Of a stretch of DNA of 35,696 nucleotides, positions 23,525 through 32,078 are shown piece by piece; position 1 is the first letter of the stretch; every line of letters begins with the position of its first letter. The DNA comes from Isoptericola halalbus (GTDB lineage: Bacteria > Actinomycetota > Actinomycetes > Actinomycetales > Cellulomonadaceae): contig VJZX01000005.1 of assembly GCA_009663185.1 (NCBI GenBank), positions 1-35,696 of the forward strand, in the 5' to 3' direction. Both the position numbers and the translations under genes were made by a program. Below the pieces are notes generated by a model. The model had not been told where the DNA came from. It saw only the letters and a list, made by a program, of their open reading frames with translations, and did no database searches.

Positions 23525-24049
23525 TCAGTTTCTTCTGCCGGATCGACGCGCGAACGCGTCCATGGCGTCCAGGACCTCGGGGGCCTGCCAGACGCGCTGT
23601 CGTCGCGCCGATGTGGCTGCGGTCAGGATGCCCGCCGTCTCGAGGGCGTCGATCGCGTTACGTGCACCCCGGTCCGTGACGTCGAGGCTTCGCGCGACGT
23701 AGTCAGCGTTGACGACGGGTTGGGCGAACAGCGCGTCCGCGAGGCGCCAGGCAGTCGCGTCCGATCGGGCCTTGATGGTTTCTCGCCATCGTGCACGGGT
23801 CCTGGTCACGGTGTCGGCGAGCGACCGGCCGTTCGCCGTCGCGGCCATCGCAGCACGGGCGACCTGGACGACGATGTCGTCGACGTCGCCCTCTCGGTAC
23901 GCCGTCAGGGCCTGGAAGTACCGGTCGGGATCTTGAAGGAGGCCGGCGGAGCTGATCCAGACCTGCTCGGCCGGGGTCCAGCGTGGAGTTCCACTGCCGT
24001 GGCTCGTAGGCAGGGGCCGGCCACGAGTCTGACGCGCTGCGACTGTCAT
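23525..24049 (-). pseudogene. Fic-family protein remnant (C-terminal part only)
   Basis: The 174-residue frame begins with unrelated sequence and then reads WISSAGLLQDPDRYFQALTA, YREGDVDDIVVQVARAAMAA, TAWRLADALFAQPVVNADYV and ends in a winged helix (SLDVTDRGARNAIDALETAGILT, VWQAPEVLDAMDAFARR). This is the C-terminal portion of actinobacterial Fic proteins: the last helices of the Fic domain and the C-terminal HTH. The catalytic HPFxDGNGR motif and everything before it are absent. AMPylation activity is therefore impossible. The truncation point is near 23980. Whether the remaining HTH domain is still made is unclear. Confidence 0.75.
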
Positions 24050-24103
24050 CCACAGGACTCACCAGTGCCAGGGCGCTCGGTTGTCGACAGCAAGGGCGCT
24101 GGT

Positions 24104-24523
24104 TCAGGACGCGCCGCCCCGGAGTGTCCGGTGTGTCTCGTCGAGCGTGAGGCGAGCACCTTCGTCTGGTGTGTGGTCGGTCAGCTGACCGTCGCCGGGG
24201 CGGCGGGGCACCAGGTGGAAGTGCAGATGAAACACCTCCTGCCCTGCCGCAGCACCGTTGGCCTGCAGCACGCTGATGCCGGCGGCGTCCAGCCTCGTGG
24301 TGAGCAGGAGCGCTGTCTCGTGGAGTGCACGCCCGATCGCCGCGACCGCCTCAGCAGCGCCGTCATCGGTCAGGTCGTGCACGTGGCGGCGCGGAACGAC
24401 GAGGGTGTGCCCGATACGCAGAGGGTTGATGTCGAGGAACGAACAGGCGTTGTCATCGTGGTAGATGAACCTTGCCGGGGCTCGACCCGTCGAGATGGCG
24501 CAGAAGATGCAGGATTCACTCAC
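24104..24523 (-). CDS. HIT-family nucleotide hydrolase
   Basis: A 139-residue protein with the histidine-triad signature HLHFHLVPR (His99, His101, His103), the N-terminal zinc-type pair CIFC (Cys5, Cys8), and the conserved LDINPLRIGHTLVVPRRHVHDL strand-turn. HIT hydrolases act on nucleoside phosphoramidates or dinucleoside polyphosphates in the cytosol. The GTG at 24523 is preferred because CAGAAT lies 6 bases upstream; a GTG two codons earlier (24529) is possible. Length is normal for the family. Confidence 0.92.
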   Translation of the reverse strand: MSESCIFCAISTGRAPARFIYHDDNACSFLDINPLRIGHTLVVPRRHVHDLTDDGAAEAVAAIGRALHETALLLTTRLDAAGISVLQANGAAAGQEVFHLHFHLVPRRPGDGQLTDHTPDEGARLTLDETHRTLRGGAS

Positions 24524-24679
24524 GCTCACATTCTGAGCGAGGTAGGACGCCTCGGACCATGTGGCGAACGTAGTCGCAGCCGCGCAGAAGCGGACCAGAA
24601 CACATGAAGCACCTCGGCGCGGCCGTGCTCGGCTCGGGTCGCTGGTTGCCACCGACGTTCACCCGCGAGACCGGATGGT

Positions 24680-24898
24680 CTAAGACGGGAACGGAGCGCC
24701 GGCCCGGACCAGGATCCGCGAGACCGTGCGCGGTGCGATCCCGACCTCTGCGGCGATCCAGTCGTGCCCCTTGCGCTGCGTGTTTCGCACGGCCAGCACC
24801 CTGGCCTCAACCCCAGCCGCGGTACTGCGGGGGCAGCGGTGCGGGCGCGAACGATCGATAGCCTTCCCCGAACGGTCAGGCGGGCGTCAGCGAGACAC
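24680..24898 (-). mobile_element. IS481-family transposase remnant
   Basis: The minus strand encodes DRSGKAIDRSRPHRCPRST, then VEARVLAVRNTQRKGHDWIA and AEVGIAPRTVSRILVRAGAP before a TAG at 24682-24680. This is the second HTH region of IS481-type transposases (the DRSxRPHRxPR then DWI-x-x-E-x-G-x-x-x-RTVSRIL block). The first HTH and the entire DDE catalytic domain are missing. The surroundings (24524-25013, no intact gene) also hold the inverted repeat at 24899-24953. This is an inactive fossil. Confidence 0.8.
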
Positions 24899-24953
24899 GA
24901 GGACCTCCGGACTGTGAAGACTTCAGACATCTCCACAAAGCCCGGAGGTCCTC
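24899..24953. repeat. Perfect 12-bp inverted repeat bordering the IS481 remnant
   Basis: GAGGACCTCCGG (24899-24910) and CCGGAGGTCCTC (24942-24953) flank a 31-bp centre that includes GAAGACTTC. It lies immediately upstream of the transposase remnant on its strand, so it is probably the IS leader or end region. On RNA it would form a strong hairpin. Confidence 0.7.
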
Positions 24954-25013
24954 CCTTCTACAAGGCCCCGACTGCCACCAACCTCCTGGCCGGGTACACG
25001 TAGCGGGGGAGTC

Positions 25014-25841
25014 TCAGGACGGGTTCTGCGGAAGCCACGTGAACCACGACGGCTCCGGGACCTCCTCGAGACGGCGCACGTCGCCGTAGAGCAGCACACC
25101 CTCGTCGACGAGGCCCTGCGCCACCATGAGGGCGATGGCCGCCGCGCCGGGCGTGTTGAAGTGGGTGTTGTCGGTGCGGTCCTCGGTGTGGAGGAAGTAC
25201 CGCTTGGTCTCCTCGGGACCCAGCTTCTGCCACAGCTTGAGCGTCTCGCGCTGGACGTCGACGAGCGGAACGTCCTCGCGCTTGGCGAGGGCGCGCATCG
25301 CGTCGGGGTACTCGCCGTGGCTCGAGTACGCGGTGCCGTCGGCGGTGAAGCGGCGCCGCTCGGCGGGCGTCGCGAGCACGGGCAGGGCGCCCCGTTCCCG
25401 TGCGCCGTCAAGGTAGAGAGTCAGGTACTCCTGGTAGGTGGACCACGGCTCGGTGTACCGCACCGGGTCGGTGGTCTTCTGGTCGTTGTGCCCGAACTGG
25501 ACGACGAGCACGTCGCCCTCTCGGAGCTCGGCGAGGATCGCGTCGAGGCGGCCTTCGTCGACGAAGCTCTTCGAGCTTCTGCCGTTCCGGGCGTGGTTCG
25601 CCACGGTGATCCGGTCGGCGAGGTAGAACGGCAGCGCCATCCCCCACCCGGTCTCGGGCGCCTTCGCCACGCTCTTGGGCGCCGCCGTGGAGTCTCCCGC
25701 GATGAAGATCGTCCGATGCGGCCACGGGTGCTCCGGCGGGCTGGGTTCGGCGGCGGCCTGTGCGGCGGCTGCCGCGGCGAGCGGGACGCTCGCCAGGCCG
25801 GCGAGCACGGACCTGCGGGTGATGTGGTGCGAGGTGGTCAT
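25014..25841 (-). CDS. Secreted SGNH-type rhamnogalacturonan acetylesterase (CE12-like)
   Basis: A 275-residue esterase. The N-terminus has a Tat-type signal (ITRRSVLAGLASVPLAAAAAAQA). The SGNH blocks are all present: block I FIAGDSTAA (Ser51), Gly block NGRSSKSF (N86-G87), block III QFGHNDQK (Asn119), block V DNTHFNTPG (Asp224, His227). This spacing and the THFNxxGA ending match bacterial RhgT/YesT acetylesterases, which deacetylate pectic rhamnogalacturonan outside the cell. A probable LacI-type operator lies upstream (25874-25891), fitting control by a plant-sugar regulator. There are no pectinase genes in the window. Confidence 0.9.
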   Translation of the reverse strand: MTTSHHITRRSVLAGLASVPLAAAAAAQAAAEPSPPEHPWPHRTIFIAGDSTAAPKSVAKAPETGWGMALPFYLADRITVANHARNGRSSKSFVDEGRLDAILAELREGDVLVVQFGHNDQKTTDPVRYTEPWSTYQEYLTLYLDGARERGALPVLATPAERRRFTADGTAYSSHGEYPDAMRALAKREDVPLVDVQRETLKLWQKLGPEETKRYFLHTEDRTDNTHFNTPGAAAIALMVAQGLVDEGVLLYGDVRRLEEVPEPSWFTWLPQNPS

Positions 25842-25873
25842 GGGCGTCGTTGCCTCTCGTCCTCGGGAGGGTG

Positions 25874-25891
25874 TGGGAAACCGCTTCCCCA
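25874..25891. promoter_or_regulatory. Probable LacI-family operator upstream of the acetylesterase
   Basis: The 18-bp sequence TGGGAAACCGCTTCCCCA matches its own reverse complement at 14 positions and has the central CG and A/T half-site pattern of LacI-family operators. It sits about 35 bp upstream of the acetylesterase ATG. It differs from the TGATACGTATCA operators at 9677, so a different regulator is expected. Confidence 0.65.
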
Positions 25892-25946
25892 GCCTAGCCG
25901 GACGGAGACGACCGGGGCAATGACTCGCCGGGCCTGCTCGGTGAGG

Positions 25947-26906
25947 TCAGACGCCGAGACCGGCCTCGACGGCGCGCGCCACGCCGGGATCGGCCAGGTA
26001 CCCCACCTGCTGGCCGTCCACCACGGCCGCCGCGGTGTGGTGCCAGGGGGCACGGTTGTCGACGGTGAGCGTCTCGATCTGACGCTCACCCGGCTCGAGC
26101 GGGAAGCTCGCCGTGTCGAGGTCGTGCACGGTGAGCAGGTCCTGCGGGTCCCGCACGGCGACCCACCGCCCCACCGCGGGCGGCAACGTCAGCGGTCCGC
26201 GCGCCCGGAGCGCGTCCCGCACGGCCCGGATCGCGAGCGGCGAGCCGAGCGTGCAGAACAGCGCCACGTCCCACGGCTCGGCCTCCCCGGCGGTGCGCAG
26301 CACCTCGTACGCCACGACCGACCCGAGCGAGTGTGCGACGACGACCGCCGGCTCGTCGGTCGGCAGTGCCGCGGTCAGGCCCGCGTCGATCACAGCCCGA
26401 ACCTCGGCGTCGTGCAGGTACGCGTACACGTCCCGGGCGAGCAGCAGCACGACGGCGCCGCTCAGCCCGGGCACGAACCGGTCGATCGCCGCGAGGGCGG
26501 CCGCCAGCGCCGCGGCGAGCGCATCGAGGACCGCGGCCTGCGTGTCGACAGACGTCCCGTCGTCGGTCACGACGACGGCACCCGCCTCGGACGGCACGCC
26601 CGCGCCGGCGAGCACCTCGCGTGCGACGGCGAGCGCGAAGGCGGCCTCGTCAGGGTCGACCAGGGCGAGCGACGCCCACGACTCGACGGCGTGGACCGTG
26701 ATGGGCGGCGGCGTCGCGCCCGGCTCGACGACGAGCTCCGCGAGCGTGTCGCCGAAGTACACGAAGGACGCGTCGTCGTCGTGCAGCCGCAGGTCCGAAC
26801 CGCTCGCCGCGAGCCCTGCGTTGAGCGAGGCGAGCCAGCGCGACTCGAGGTCGTCGGGGTCGAGGCCATCGGTGTCACGGCCGTGGACGAGCACGAGTCG
26901 GGTCAC
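25947..26906 (-). CDS. Alpha/beta-hydrolase-like protein (lipase-type GxSxG motif)
   Basis: A 319-residue protein. The first strand LVLVHGRD resembles the oxyanion strand of esterases; VVVAHSLGSVVAYEVL provides the nucleophile elbow with Ser193 (AHSLG, a variant of GHSLG), followed by LFCTLGSPLAIRAV and WVAVRDPQDLL, where the acid is expected, and a His in APWHHTAAAVV near the C-terminus. A long alanine- and leucine-rich helical insertion (residues 85-150) could be a lid. No signal peptide. The GTG 26906 is preceded 6 bases earlier by TAGCCT, so leaderless. The substrate is unknown; relatives are described only as hypothetical or serine peptidase-like. Confidence 0.75.
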   Translation of the reverse strand: MTRLVLVHGRDTDGLDPDDLESRWLASLNAGLAASGSDLRLHDDDASFVYFGDTLAELVVEPGATPPPITVHAVESWASLALVDPDEAAFALAVAREVLAGAGVPSEAGAVVVTDDGTSVDTQAAVLDALAAALAAALAAIDRFVPGLSGAVVLLLARDVYAYLHDAEVRAVIDAGLTAALPTDEPAVVVAHSLGSVVAYEVLRTAGEAEPWDVALFCTLGSPLAIRAVRDALRARGPLTLPPAVGRWVAVRDPQDLLTVHDLDTASFPLEPGERQIETLTVDNRAPWHHTAAAVVDGQQVGYLADPGVARAVEAGLGV

Positions 26907-26956
26907 CCGCCGAGGCTATCCGCGTCGGCCAGCGGCCGCAGCACCCCGATCCCCTT

Positions 26957-27022
26957 CCCTTCGAGGTCGCCATCGCTTCCGGAAAGCGGCCGGAAAGCGG
27001 AAAGGATGGCGACCTCGAAGGG
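26957..27022 (-). terminator. Long perfect-stem hairpin after the amino-acid ABC operon
   Basis: Perfect 18-bp arms (26957-26974 and 27005-27022) with a 30-nt loop made mainly of two tandem CCGGAAAGCGG copies. The outer flanks (GATCCC / GGGATC) pair further after a small offset. It sits 11 bp beyond the ATPase stop on the minus strand, so it is well placed as the operon terminator, though the stem is longer than needed. Confidence 0.7.
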
Positions 27023-27033
27023 GAGAGAAGGGA

Positions 27034-27798
27034 TCAGTCCAGCGGGTGCAGGATCCGGTGCAGGAACTGCCGGGTGCGCTGCTCGCGCGGGTTGGTGAAC
27101 AGCTGCGCGGGCGCGCCGCGCTCGGCGACGACGCCGCCGTCGAGGAACAGCACCTCGTCGGCCACGGCGCGGGCGAACTGCAGCTCGTGCGTCACCACGA
27201 CCATGGTCCAGCCCTCCTCGGCGAGCTCCTTCATCACGGTGAGCACCTCGCCCACGAGCTCGGGGTCGAGGGCCGACGTCGGCTCGTCGAACAGCAGCAG
27301 GGCGGGGCTGAGCGCGAGCGCGCGCACGATCCCCACGCGCTGCTGCTGGCCGCCCGAGAGCTCGCGCGGGTAGGCGTCGCGCTTCTCCGCGAGGCCGACG
27401 CGACCGAGCAGCTCCATGGCACGGCCCTCGGCGGCGGCCCGCGGCACGCGCCGCACCTGGACCGGCCCTTCCATGACGTTCTGGATCACCGTCATGTGCG
27501 GGAAGAGGTTGTGGTGCTGGAACACCATGGCCGAGCGGTCACGCAGGGCGAACCGCTGGGCGTTGGGCACCGGGCGGGAGAAGTCGATCGACGGGCCGCC
27601 GGTGACCTCGAGCGTGCCGGCGTCGGGCATCTCGAGCCCGTTGAGCGATCGCAGCATCGTCGTCTTGCCCGACCCGCTCGGGCCGATGAGCGCCACGACC
27701 TCGCCGCGGCGGACCTCGAGGTCGACGCCGCGCAGCACCTCGTGGTCGCCGAACGACTTGCGGATGCCGCGCGCTCTCAGCAGGGGCTGCTCAGACAT
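27034..27798 (-). CDS. Polar amino-acid ABC importer ATPase (GlnQ-like)
   Basis: A 254-residue nucleotide-binding protein. Walker [10 protein letters not shown] (residues 39-47), Q-loop [14 protein letters not shown], signature [15 protein letters not shown], Walker [18 protein letters not shown]-loop [15 protein letters not shown]. These are the hallmarks of the GlnQ/HisP/ArtP group. The gene overlaps the permease gene by 8 bp at its start. The importer is complete with the permease at 27791 and binding protein at 28545. Confidence 0.95.
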   Translation of the reverse strand: MSEQPLLRARGIRKSFGDHEVLRGVDLEVRRGEVVALIGPSGSGKTTMLRSLNGLEMPDAGTLEVTGGPSIDFSRPVPNAQRFALRDRSAMVFQHHNLFPHMTVIQNVMEGPVQVRRVPRAAAEGRAMELLGRVGLAEKRDAYPRELSGGQQQRVGIVRALALSPALLLFDEPTSALDPELVGEVLTVMKELAEEGWTMVVVTHELQFARAVADEVLFLDGGVVAERGAPAQLFTNPREQRTRQFLHRILHPLD

Positions 27799-28444
27799 AC
27801 TGCTCCAGCTTCCTCTCGAGCCGGTCCTGACCGAAGCTCAGCACCGTGCAGAAGATCCAGTAGAGCGCGGCCGCCTCGAGGTAGAGAACCATGAACTCGC
27901 TCGTGAAGGACGCGATCTCCTGCGCCTTGCGGAACATGTCGGTCACGAGGATGAGCGAGGCGAGCGAGGTGTCCTTGACCAGCGAGATGAACGTGTTCGA
28001 CAGCGGCGGGACCGACACGCGTGCGGCCTGCGGAAGGATGATGCGCCGCAGGGTGCGCGCGTGCGACATCCCGACGACGTAGCCCGCCTCCCACTGGCCC
28101 CGCGGCACCGAGAGGATCGCGGCACGGATGACCTCGGCCGCGTAGCCGCCGACGTTGAGCGAGAAGGCGATGATCGCGCTCGGCCAGGGGTCGACGACGA
28201 CGCCGATCGTCGGCAGACCGTAGAAGATCACGAACAGCTGCACCAGCAGCGGCGTGCCGCGGATGATCGACACGTAGGCGCGGCCGACCCACGAGACGAC
28301 CGGGTTCGAGGCCAGACGCAGGAGCGCAACGACGAGCGCCAGCACGAGGCCGATCGCGAACGAGACGAGTGCGAGCGGGATGGTGCCGGTCAGGCCGCCG
28401 CGCAGGAGCGGCCAGAACGAGTCGGCGACGAGCTGCCAGTCCAC
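27791..28444 (-). CDS. Polar amino-acid ABC importer permease
   Basis: A 217-residue integral membrane protein with about five helices and the His/Glu/Gln permease (HEQRo) start [20 protein letters not shown]. The EAA coupling loop reads [32 protein letters not shown], as expected. GTG 28444 is chosen because GAGG lies 8 bases upstream; a GTG at 28453 is the alternative. The C-terminus ([10 protein letters not shown]) overlaps the ATPase start. A hairpin separates it from the binding-protein gene upstream. Confidence 0.94.
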   Translation of the reverse strand: MDWQLVADSFWPLLRGGLTGTIPLALVSFAIGLVLALVVALLRLASNPVVSWVGRAYVSIIRGTPLLVQLFVIFYGLPTIGVVVDPWPSAIIAFSLNVGGYAAEVIRAAILSVPRGQWEAGYVVGMSHARTLRRIILPQAARVSVPPLSNTFISLVKDTSLASLILVTDMFRKAQEIASFTSEFMVLYLEAAALYWIFCTVLSFGQDRLERKLEQYV

Positions 28445-28503
28445 GGGGTTCACCTCACCATCTGCGCGCGCGCGCACGGTGACGACGCGCGGGGACGGAC
28501 GAA

Positions 28504-28533
28504 GGCGCCGGCACCCTGGTGGATGCCGGCGCC
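28504..28533 (-). promoter_or_regulatory. Intercistronic hairpin between binding-protein and permease genes
   Basis: GGCGCCGGCA (28504-28513) and TGCCGGCGCC (28524-28533) form a perfect 10-bp stem with a 10-nt loop, 11 bp after the binding-protein stop. Such hairpins partly terminate or protect mRNA so that the binding protein is made in excess over the membrane subunits. Confidence 0.7.
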
Positions 28534-28544
28534 CCGCCGGTGCG

Positions 28545-29345
28545 TCACTCCGAGACGTCCTCGCCGAAGTACTTCTCGCTGAGCTCGGTCAGGACGCCCT
28601 CGGCGCGCAGCTCGTCGAGCGCGGCGTCGATCGCCTCGGCGAGCGCCTCGCGCTCGGGGGTGACGACGAACGCAGACTGCGACGTCTCCTCGGTCTCGGC
28701 CGCGATCGTGATCGGGGAGTCGGGGTGCGCGTTGAGGTGGTCCAGGACCGTCAGCGAGTCGTTGATCGTCGCGTCGACGCGGTCCTGCTCGAGCAGCGCG
28801 ACGGCCTGGGCCCAGCCCTCGACCGCCTCGATCTGCGCGCCGGACTCCTCGGCCAGCGTGCGCCAGTTGCTGGTGAGCGACTGCGCGGTGACCTTGCCGT
28901 CGAGGTCGTCGAAGCTCGAGATCGAGGTGTCGCCCTCGGCGACCACGACCACGCCGCGCGAGACCGTGTACGGCTGGCTGAAGACATAGTCCTCCTCGCG
29001 ATCCGGCGTGATCGACACCTGGTTGGCGATCGTGTCGAAGCGGCCGGCGTCGAGGCCCGCGAAGATCGCGTCCCACTGCGTCTCCTGGAAGCGGATCTCC
29101 AGCCCGAGCCTCTTTGCGACTGCCTCGGCCACCTCGACGTCGTAGCCGACGAGCTCGCCCGACGCGTCGTGGAACGTGAACGGGCGGTAGGTGCCCTCGG
29201 TCGCGACGGTCAGGACGCCGTCGTCGACCAGGCCGAGCCCTTCGCCGGCGAGCCCTTCGTCGCTGTCGAGCGAGCCGCACGCCGCGAGCGCCAGGGCGGT
29301 CACGGTGGCCGTCACGGTCGCGAGGATGGCGCGGTTGCGTCGCAT
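28545..29345 (-). CDS. Amino-acid ABC importer substrate-binding lipoprotein
   Basis: A 266-residue family 3 solute-binding protein. The signal peptide ends in the lipobox LAAC (Cys23). Mature features include LTVATEGTYRPFTFHDASGE, GYDVEVAEAVAKRLGLEIRF, WDAIFAGLDAGRFDTIANQV and ITPDREEDYVFSQPYTVSRG, the standard cystine/polar amino-acid binding signatures. The Arg of the binding site is probably in TPDREE. AGGAGA lies upstream of ATG 29345. It is the first gene of the operon; a 6-bp stem hairpin (29377-29396) lies in the leader. The exact amino acid cannot be read from sequence. Confidence 0.95.
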   Translation of the reverse strand: MRRNRAILATVTATVTALALAACGSLDSDEGLAGEGLGLVDDGVLTVATEGTYRPFTFHDASGELVGYDVEVAEAVAKRLGLEIRFQETQWDAIFAGLDAGRFDTIANQVSITPDREEDYVFSQPYTVSRGVVVVAEGDTSISSFDDLDGKVTAQSLTSNWRTLAEESGAQIEAVEGWAQAVALLEQDRVDATINDSLTVLDHLNAHPDSPITIAAETEETSQSAFVVTPEREALAEAIDAALDELRAEGVLTELSEKYFGEDVSE

Positions 29346-29608
29346 GGTTCTGGTGATCTCCTGTGTGGCGTCGGCGCCGGGCGGAGGTGTGCCCGGCCGG
29401 TCGAAGTAGACCCGACGAGCCATCGGGTCCGCAAATGGGAGCGATAGACGAATCCGATCGCTCGGCCGCCACAACGCCGCTTGCCCGCGGATCCATTCCT
29501 GCTGTGAGCGACGGCACTGCACGGGACTCGCGCGGGCAGGGACAGCACGTGCCGGTTTCACCCCGTGTTCACCCGTCCGCCGACTACTGCTCGCCGTCGC
29601 CGCCGAGG

Positions 29609-29667
29609 TAGCGTGTGTGAGGCAACAACACGCGGCGCCCTCCCTGAACCCCCCTGTCAGGGAGGGC
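29609..29667 (+). promoter_or_regulatory. Promoter box and leader hairpin ahead of the AraC gene
   Basis: A TAGCGT -10-like box (29609-29614) is followed by a perfect 10-bp hairpin, GCCCTCCCTG (29637-29646) with CAGGGAGGGC (29658-29667), 11-nt loop, then a small GTCATG-TGTG-CATGAC dyad. The 29346-29731 interval between divergent genes has no coding sequence I can support. The hairpin could act as terminator, attenuator or operator. Confidence 0.5.
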
Positions 29668-29731
29668 GTCGTCATGTGTGCATGACGCTCGGGCCGGGAA
29701 TGAGCGTGGCCGCGTCGTGCTTGGCCTGGAC

Positions 29732-30652
29732 ATGAGCGCGAGCGTGTACCTGACGCAGACCACGGACCGTGCCGACGAGGCGATCGCGGCGGACACGCTG
29801 CTGCGCCAGACCCGGTGGTCGGTTCGCGCGGTCGGGCACGTGGAGCTCATGCCGGGCCACTCGAGGCGCCTGGCGGACGTCGGGATCCGCTTCCTCTACG
29901 TGGCTCAGGGGCAGGTCACGGTCACCTCGCCGGACGCGCCGGCGTCGAGCGGCGGGTCGGTCGTCGACGCCGTCGACTTCCGGCGTGGGGACTTCGTCCT
30001 CCTGCCCCGCGGCGGCGAGCACCGCATCCGGACCTCGCCCGGCGCCCGTACGCGGCTGGTCACCGGCGGCCTCACGCTCGTGGCCACGCCGTTCGAGCGG
30101 CTCGGCGAGCTCATGCCGCCCGTGCTCCTGCAGTGCGGGCTGCGGCTCGACGACGCGGCGTACGGCGCGCTGCTCGAGATGCTCGACGCGGAGACCAGCA
30201 GGGGCGACGGCACGTCGCCACTGCTCGGCCCGCTGCTGGACCTGGTCGTGTCGGCCACGCTCCGGTCGTTCTTCGAGCGGGGGTGCGCCAGCGCACGGGA
30301 GTGGCTCGCGCAGCTGGGCGACCCGCTCGTCGGGCCGGCGCTCGCCGCGATCCACGCCGAGCCCGGCTCGCCGTGGACCCTCGAGGCGCTCGCCCGCGTG
30401 GCCCGCGCATCGCGCTCGCAGTTCGCCGAGCGCTTCCGGACGCGGATGGGGCAGCCTCCTGCCAGGTACGTGACCCAGGTGCGCATGCGCCGGGCGGAGG
30501 AGCTGCTCCGCGCCGGGGAACCGGTGAGTCAGGTGGCCTTCGCGCTCGGGTACGACTCGGACGAGGGCTTCCGCCGTGCGTTCCAGCGGCACAGCGGGCT
30601 CAGCCCGCGCGCGTGGCGCCGTCAGGTTCAGGGCCAGGCCCAGCCGGCCTGA
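29732..30652 (+). CDS. AraC-family transcriptional regulator with cupin N-terminus
   Basis: A 306-residue regulator. The N-terminal cupin_6-like domain contains FLYVAQGQVTV, the DFRRGDFVLLPRGGEHRIR turn and VTGGLTLVATPFERLGELMPPVL. The C-terminal AraC domain has two HTHs: WTLEALARVARASRSQFAERF with the usual F-R-x-x-x-G-x-x-P link, and QVAFALGYDSDEGFRRAFQRH, ending GLSPRAWRRQ. This architecture is common next to MFS or oxidoreductase genes; here an MFS exporter lies convergent downstream. ATG 29732 is chosen; a GTG at 29717 or ATG at 29678 would add 5 or 18 residues. No clear Shine-Dalgarno. Confidence 0.9.
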   Translation: MSASVYLTQTTDRADEAIAADTLLRQTRWSVRAVGHVELMPGHSRRLADVGIRFLYVAQGQVTVTSPDAPASSGGSVVDAVDFRRGDFVLLPRGGEHRIRTSPGARTRLVTGGLTLVATPFERLGELMPPVLLQCGLRLDDAAYGALLEMLDAETSRGDGTSPLLGPLLDLVVSATLRSFFERGCASAREWLAQLGDPLVGPALAAIHAEPGSPWTLEALARVARASRSQFAERFRTRMGQPPARYVTQVRMRRAEELLRAGEPVSQVAFALGYDSDEGFRRAFQRHSGLSPRAWRRQVQGQAQPA

Positions 30653-30688
30653 CGACGCCACGCGCCGGGCGGCCCGCCCACCGGGCGT

Positions 30689-31885
30689 TCAGCGCGTCCG
30701 GACGCGGGAGAACGCGAGCGCGCCGACGGCGGCCGCGGCGCCCGCCGCGAGGAACGCCGCCCGCACGTCGAGAGCGTCGTTGAGCGCACCGCCTGCGGCG
30801 GCGCCGACCGCGATCGACACCTGGAACACCGCGACGGTGAGCCCGCCCGCGCTCTCCAGACGCTCGGGTGCCACCCGCCCGAGCCAGGTCTGCACCATCG
30901 TGGGCACGCCGCCGAACCCGAGGCCCCAGGCCACCACGGCGAGCACCACGACGAGCACCGACGCCTGGGCGGTCAGCGCGAGCACCGACGTCGAGACGGC
31001 GATGAGGAGCGGAACCGTGACCAGCACGGCCCGCATGCGCCGGTCCACGGTGATGCCGACGACGAGGTTGCCGGCGAACGCTGCCGCGCCGAAGGCCGCG
31101 AGCAGACCGGCGAGACCGGCCGCTCCCAGGCCGCCCACGCCCTCGAGCAGCGGGCGCACGTAGGTGAACGCGGCGAAGTGCGCGGTCACGAGCAGGGCGA
31201 GCGCCGCGAACCCGGCCGCGACGACCGGCGTCGTCAGCGTCTCGACCAGCGGCCGCAGCCCAGAGCGCTCGCTCGCGCCGACCCGCGGCAGCGCCACGGC
31301 CTGGAGCACGAGCGTGAGGACGCCGGCAGCGGCCACGCCCCAGAACGTCGCCCGCCAGCCGAGCTGCTCGCCGACGTACGCACCCAGCGGCACCGCCGCG
31401 ACCGTCGCGAGCGAGACCCCCGTGTTGACCACGGTCATCGCCCGGCCGAGGCGCTCGGCAGCCACCAGCTGCGCGACGACGGCAAGCGACAGCGCCCAGA
31501 AGCCGGAGAGCGCGATACCCAGCAGGGCACGTCCGACGAGCATGAGGCCCAGGTTGGGCACGACGGCCACGAGGACGTTGGAGACGACCGAGAGAGCGGT
31601 CAGGCCGACCATGACCCAGCGTCGGTCGACCGGCGGCAGGACCGCGACGATGGCGGGGCCGGCGATCATGCCCATGACGGCGGTCGCGGTGACGAGCTGG
31701 CCGGCGGTGCCCACCGTGATCCCCAGGTCGGCGGCGATGGGCGTCAGCAGGCTCGCGGGCAGGAACTCGCTCGCGACGAGCGTGAAGATCGCGAGCCCGA
31801 GCGTCGAGACGCGCCAGAGGCCTGTGCTCGTGGGTGTGGTGGTCGCGGTGGCGGTCTGGGTCGCGGTCCCGGTGGCGACGGACAT
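30689..31885 (-). CDS. MFS exporter (DHA1, AraJ/YdhP-like)
   Basis: A 398-residue transporter with twelve predicted helices. The start LAIFTLVASEFLPASLLTPIAADLGIT is typical of AraJ/PbuE/YdhP-type drug or sugar efflux proteins, with the helix 4-5 segment GRALLGIALSGFWALSLAVVAQ and the TAHFAAFTYVRPLLEGV segment of helix 7 as additional family marks. ATG 31885 has GAAGGGAG upstream. It is convergent with the AraC gene (stops 36 bp apart). It is a candidate target of that regulator, but no shared operator is visible. Confidence 0.92.
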   Translation of the reverse strand: MSVATGTATQTATATTTPTSTGLWRVSTLGLAIFTLVASEFLPASLLTPIAADLGITVGTAGQLVTATAVMGMIAGPAIVAVLPPVDRRWVMVGLTALSVVSNVLVAVVPNLGLMLVGRALLGIALSGFWALSLAVVAQLVAAERLGRAMTVVNTGVSLATVAAVPLGAYVGEQLGWRATFWGVAAAGVLTLVLQAVALPRVGASERSGLRPLVETLTTPVVAAGFAALALLVTAHFAAFTYVRPLLEGVGGLGAAGLAGLLAAFGAAAFAGNLVVGITVDRRMRAVLVTVPLLIAVSTSVLALTAQASVLVVVLAVVAWGLGFGGVPTMVQTWLGRVAPERLESAGGLTVAVFQVSIAVGAAAGGALNDALDVRAAFLAAGAAAAVGALAFSRVRTR

Positions 31886-32078
31886 GTGGTGCTCCCTTCG
31901 GTACGGAGCACCACGATCCCCGGACGCGCGGTCGCGCGCCCGACCGTTCGTCGTCGCGACCCCACCATTCGTCCAGACGCGGCCGTCCCCGCCGCGCGGC
32001 GTGTGGCCGACGCAGCGGTGGTCGCCTGGGGCACGATGGACGACGTCCCGTCCGCGCCGACCCTGAGGTACTCGCTCC

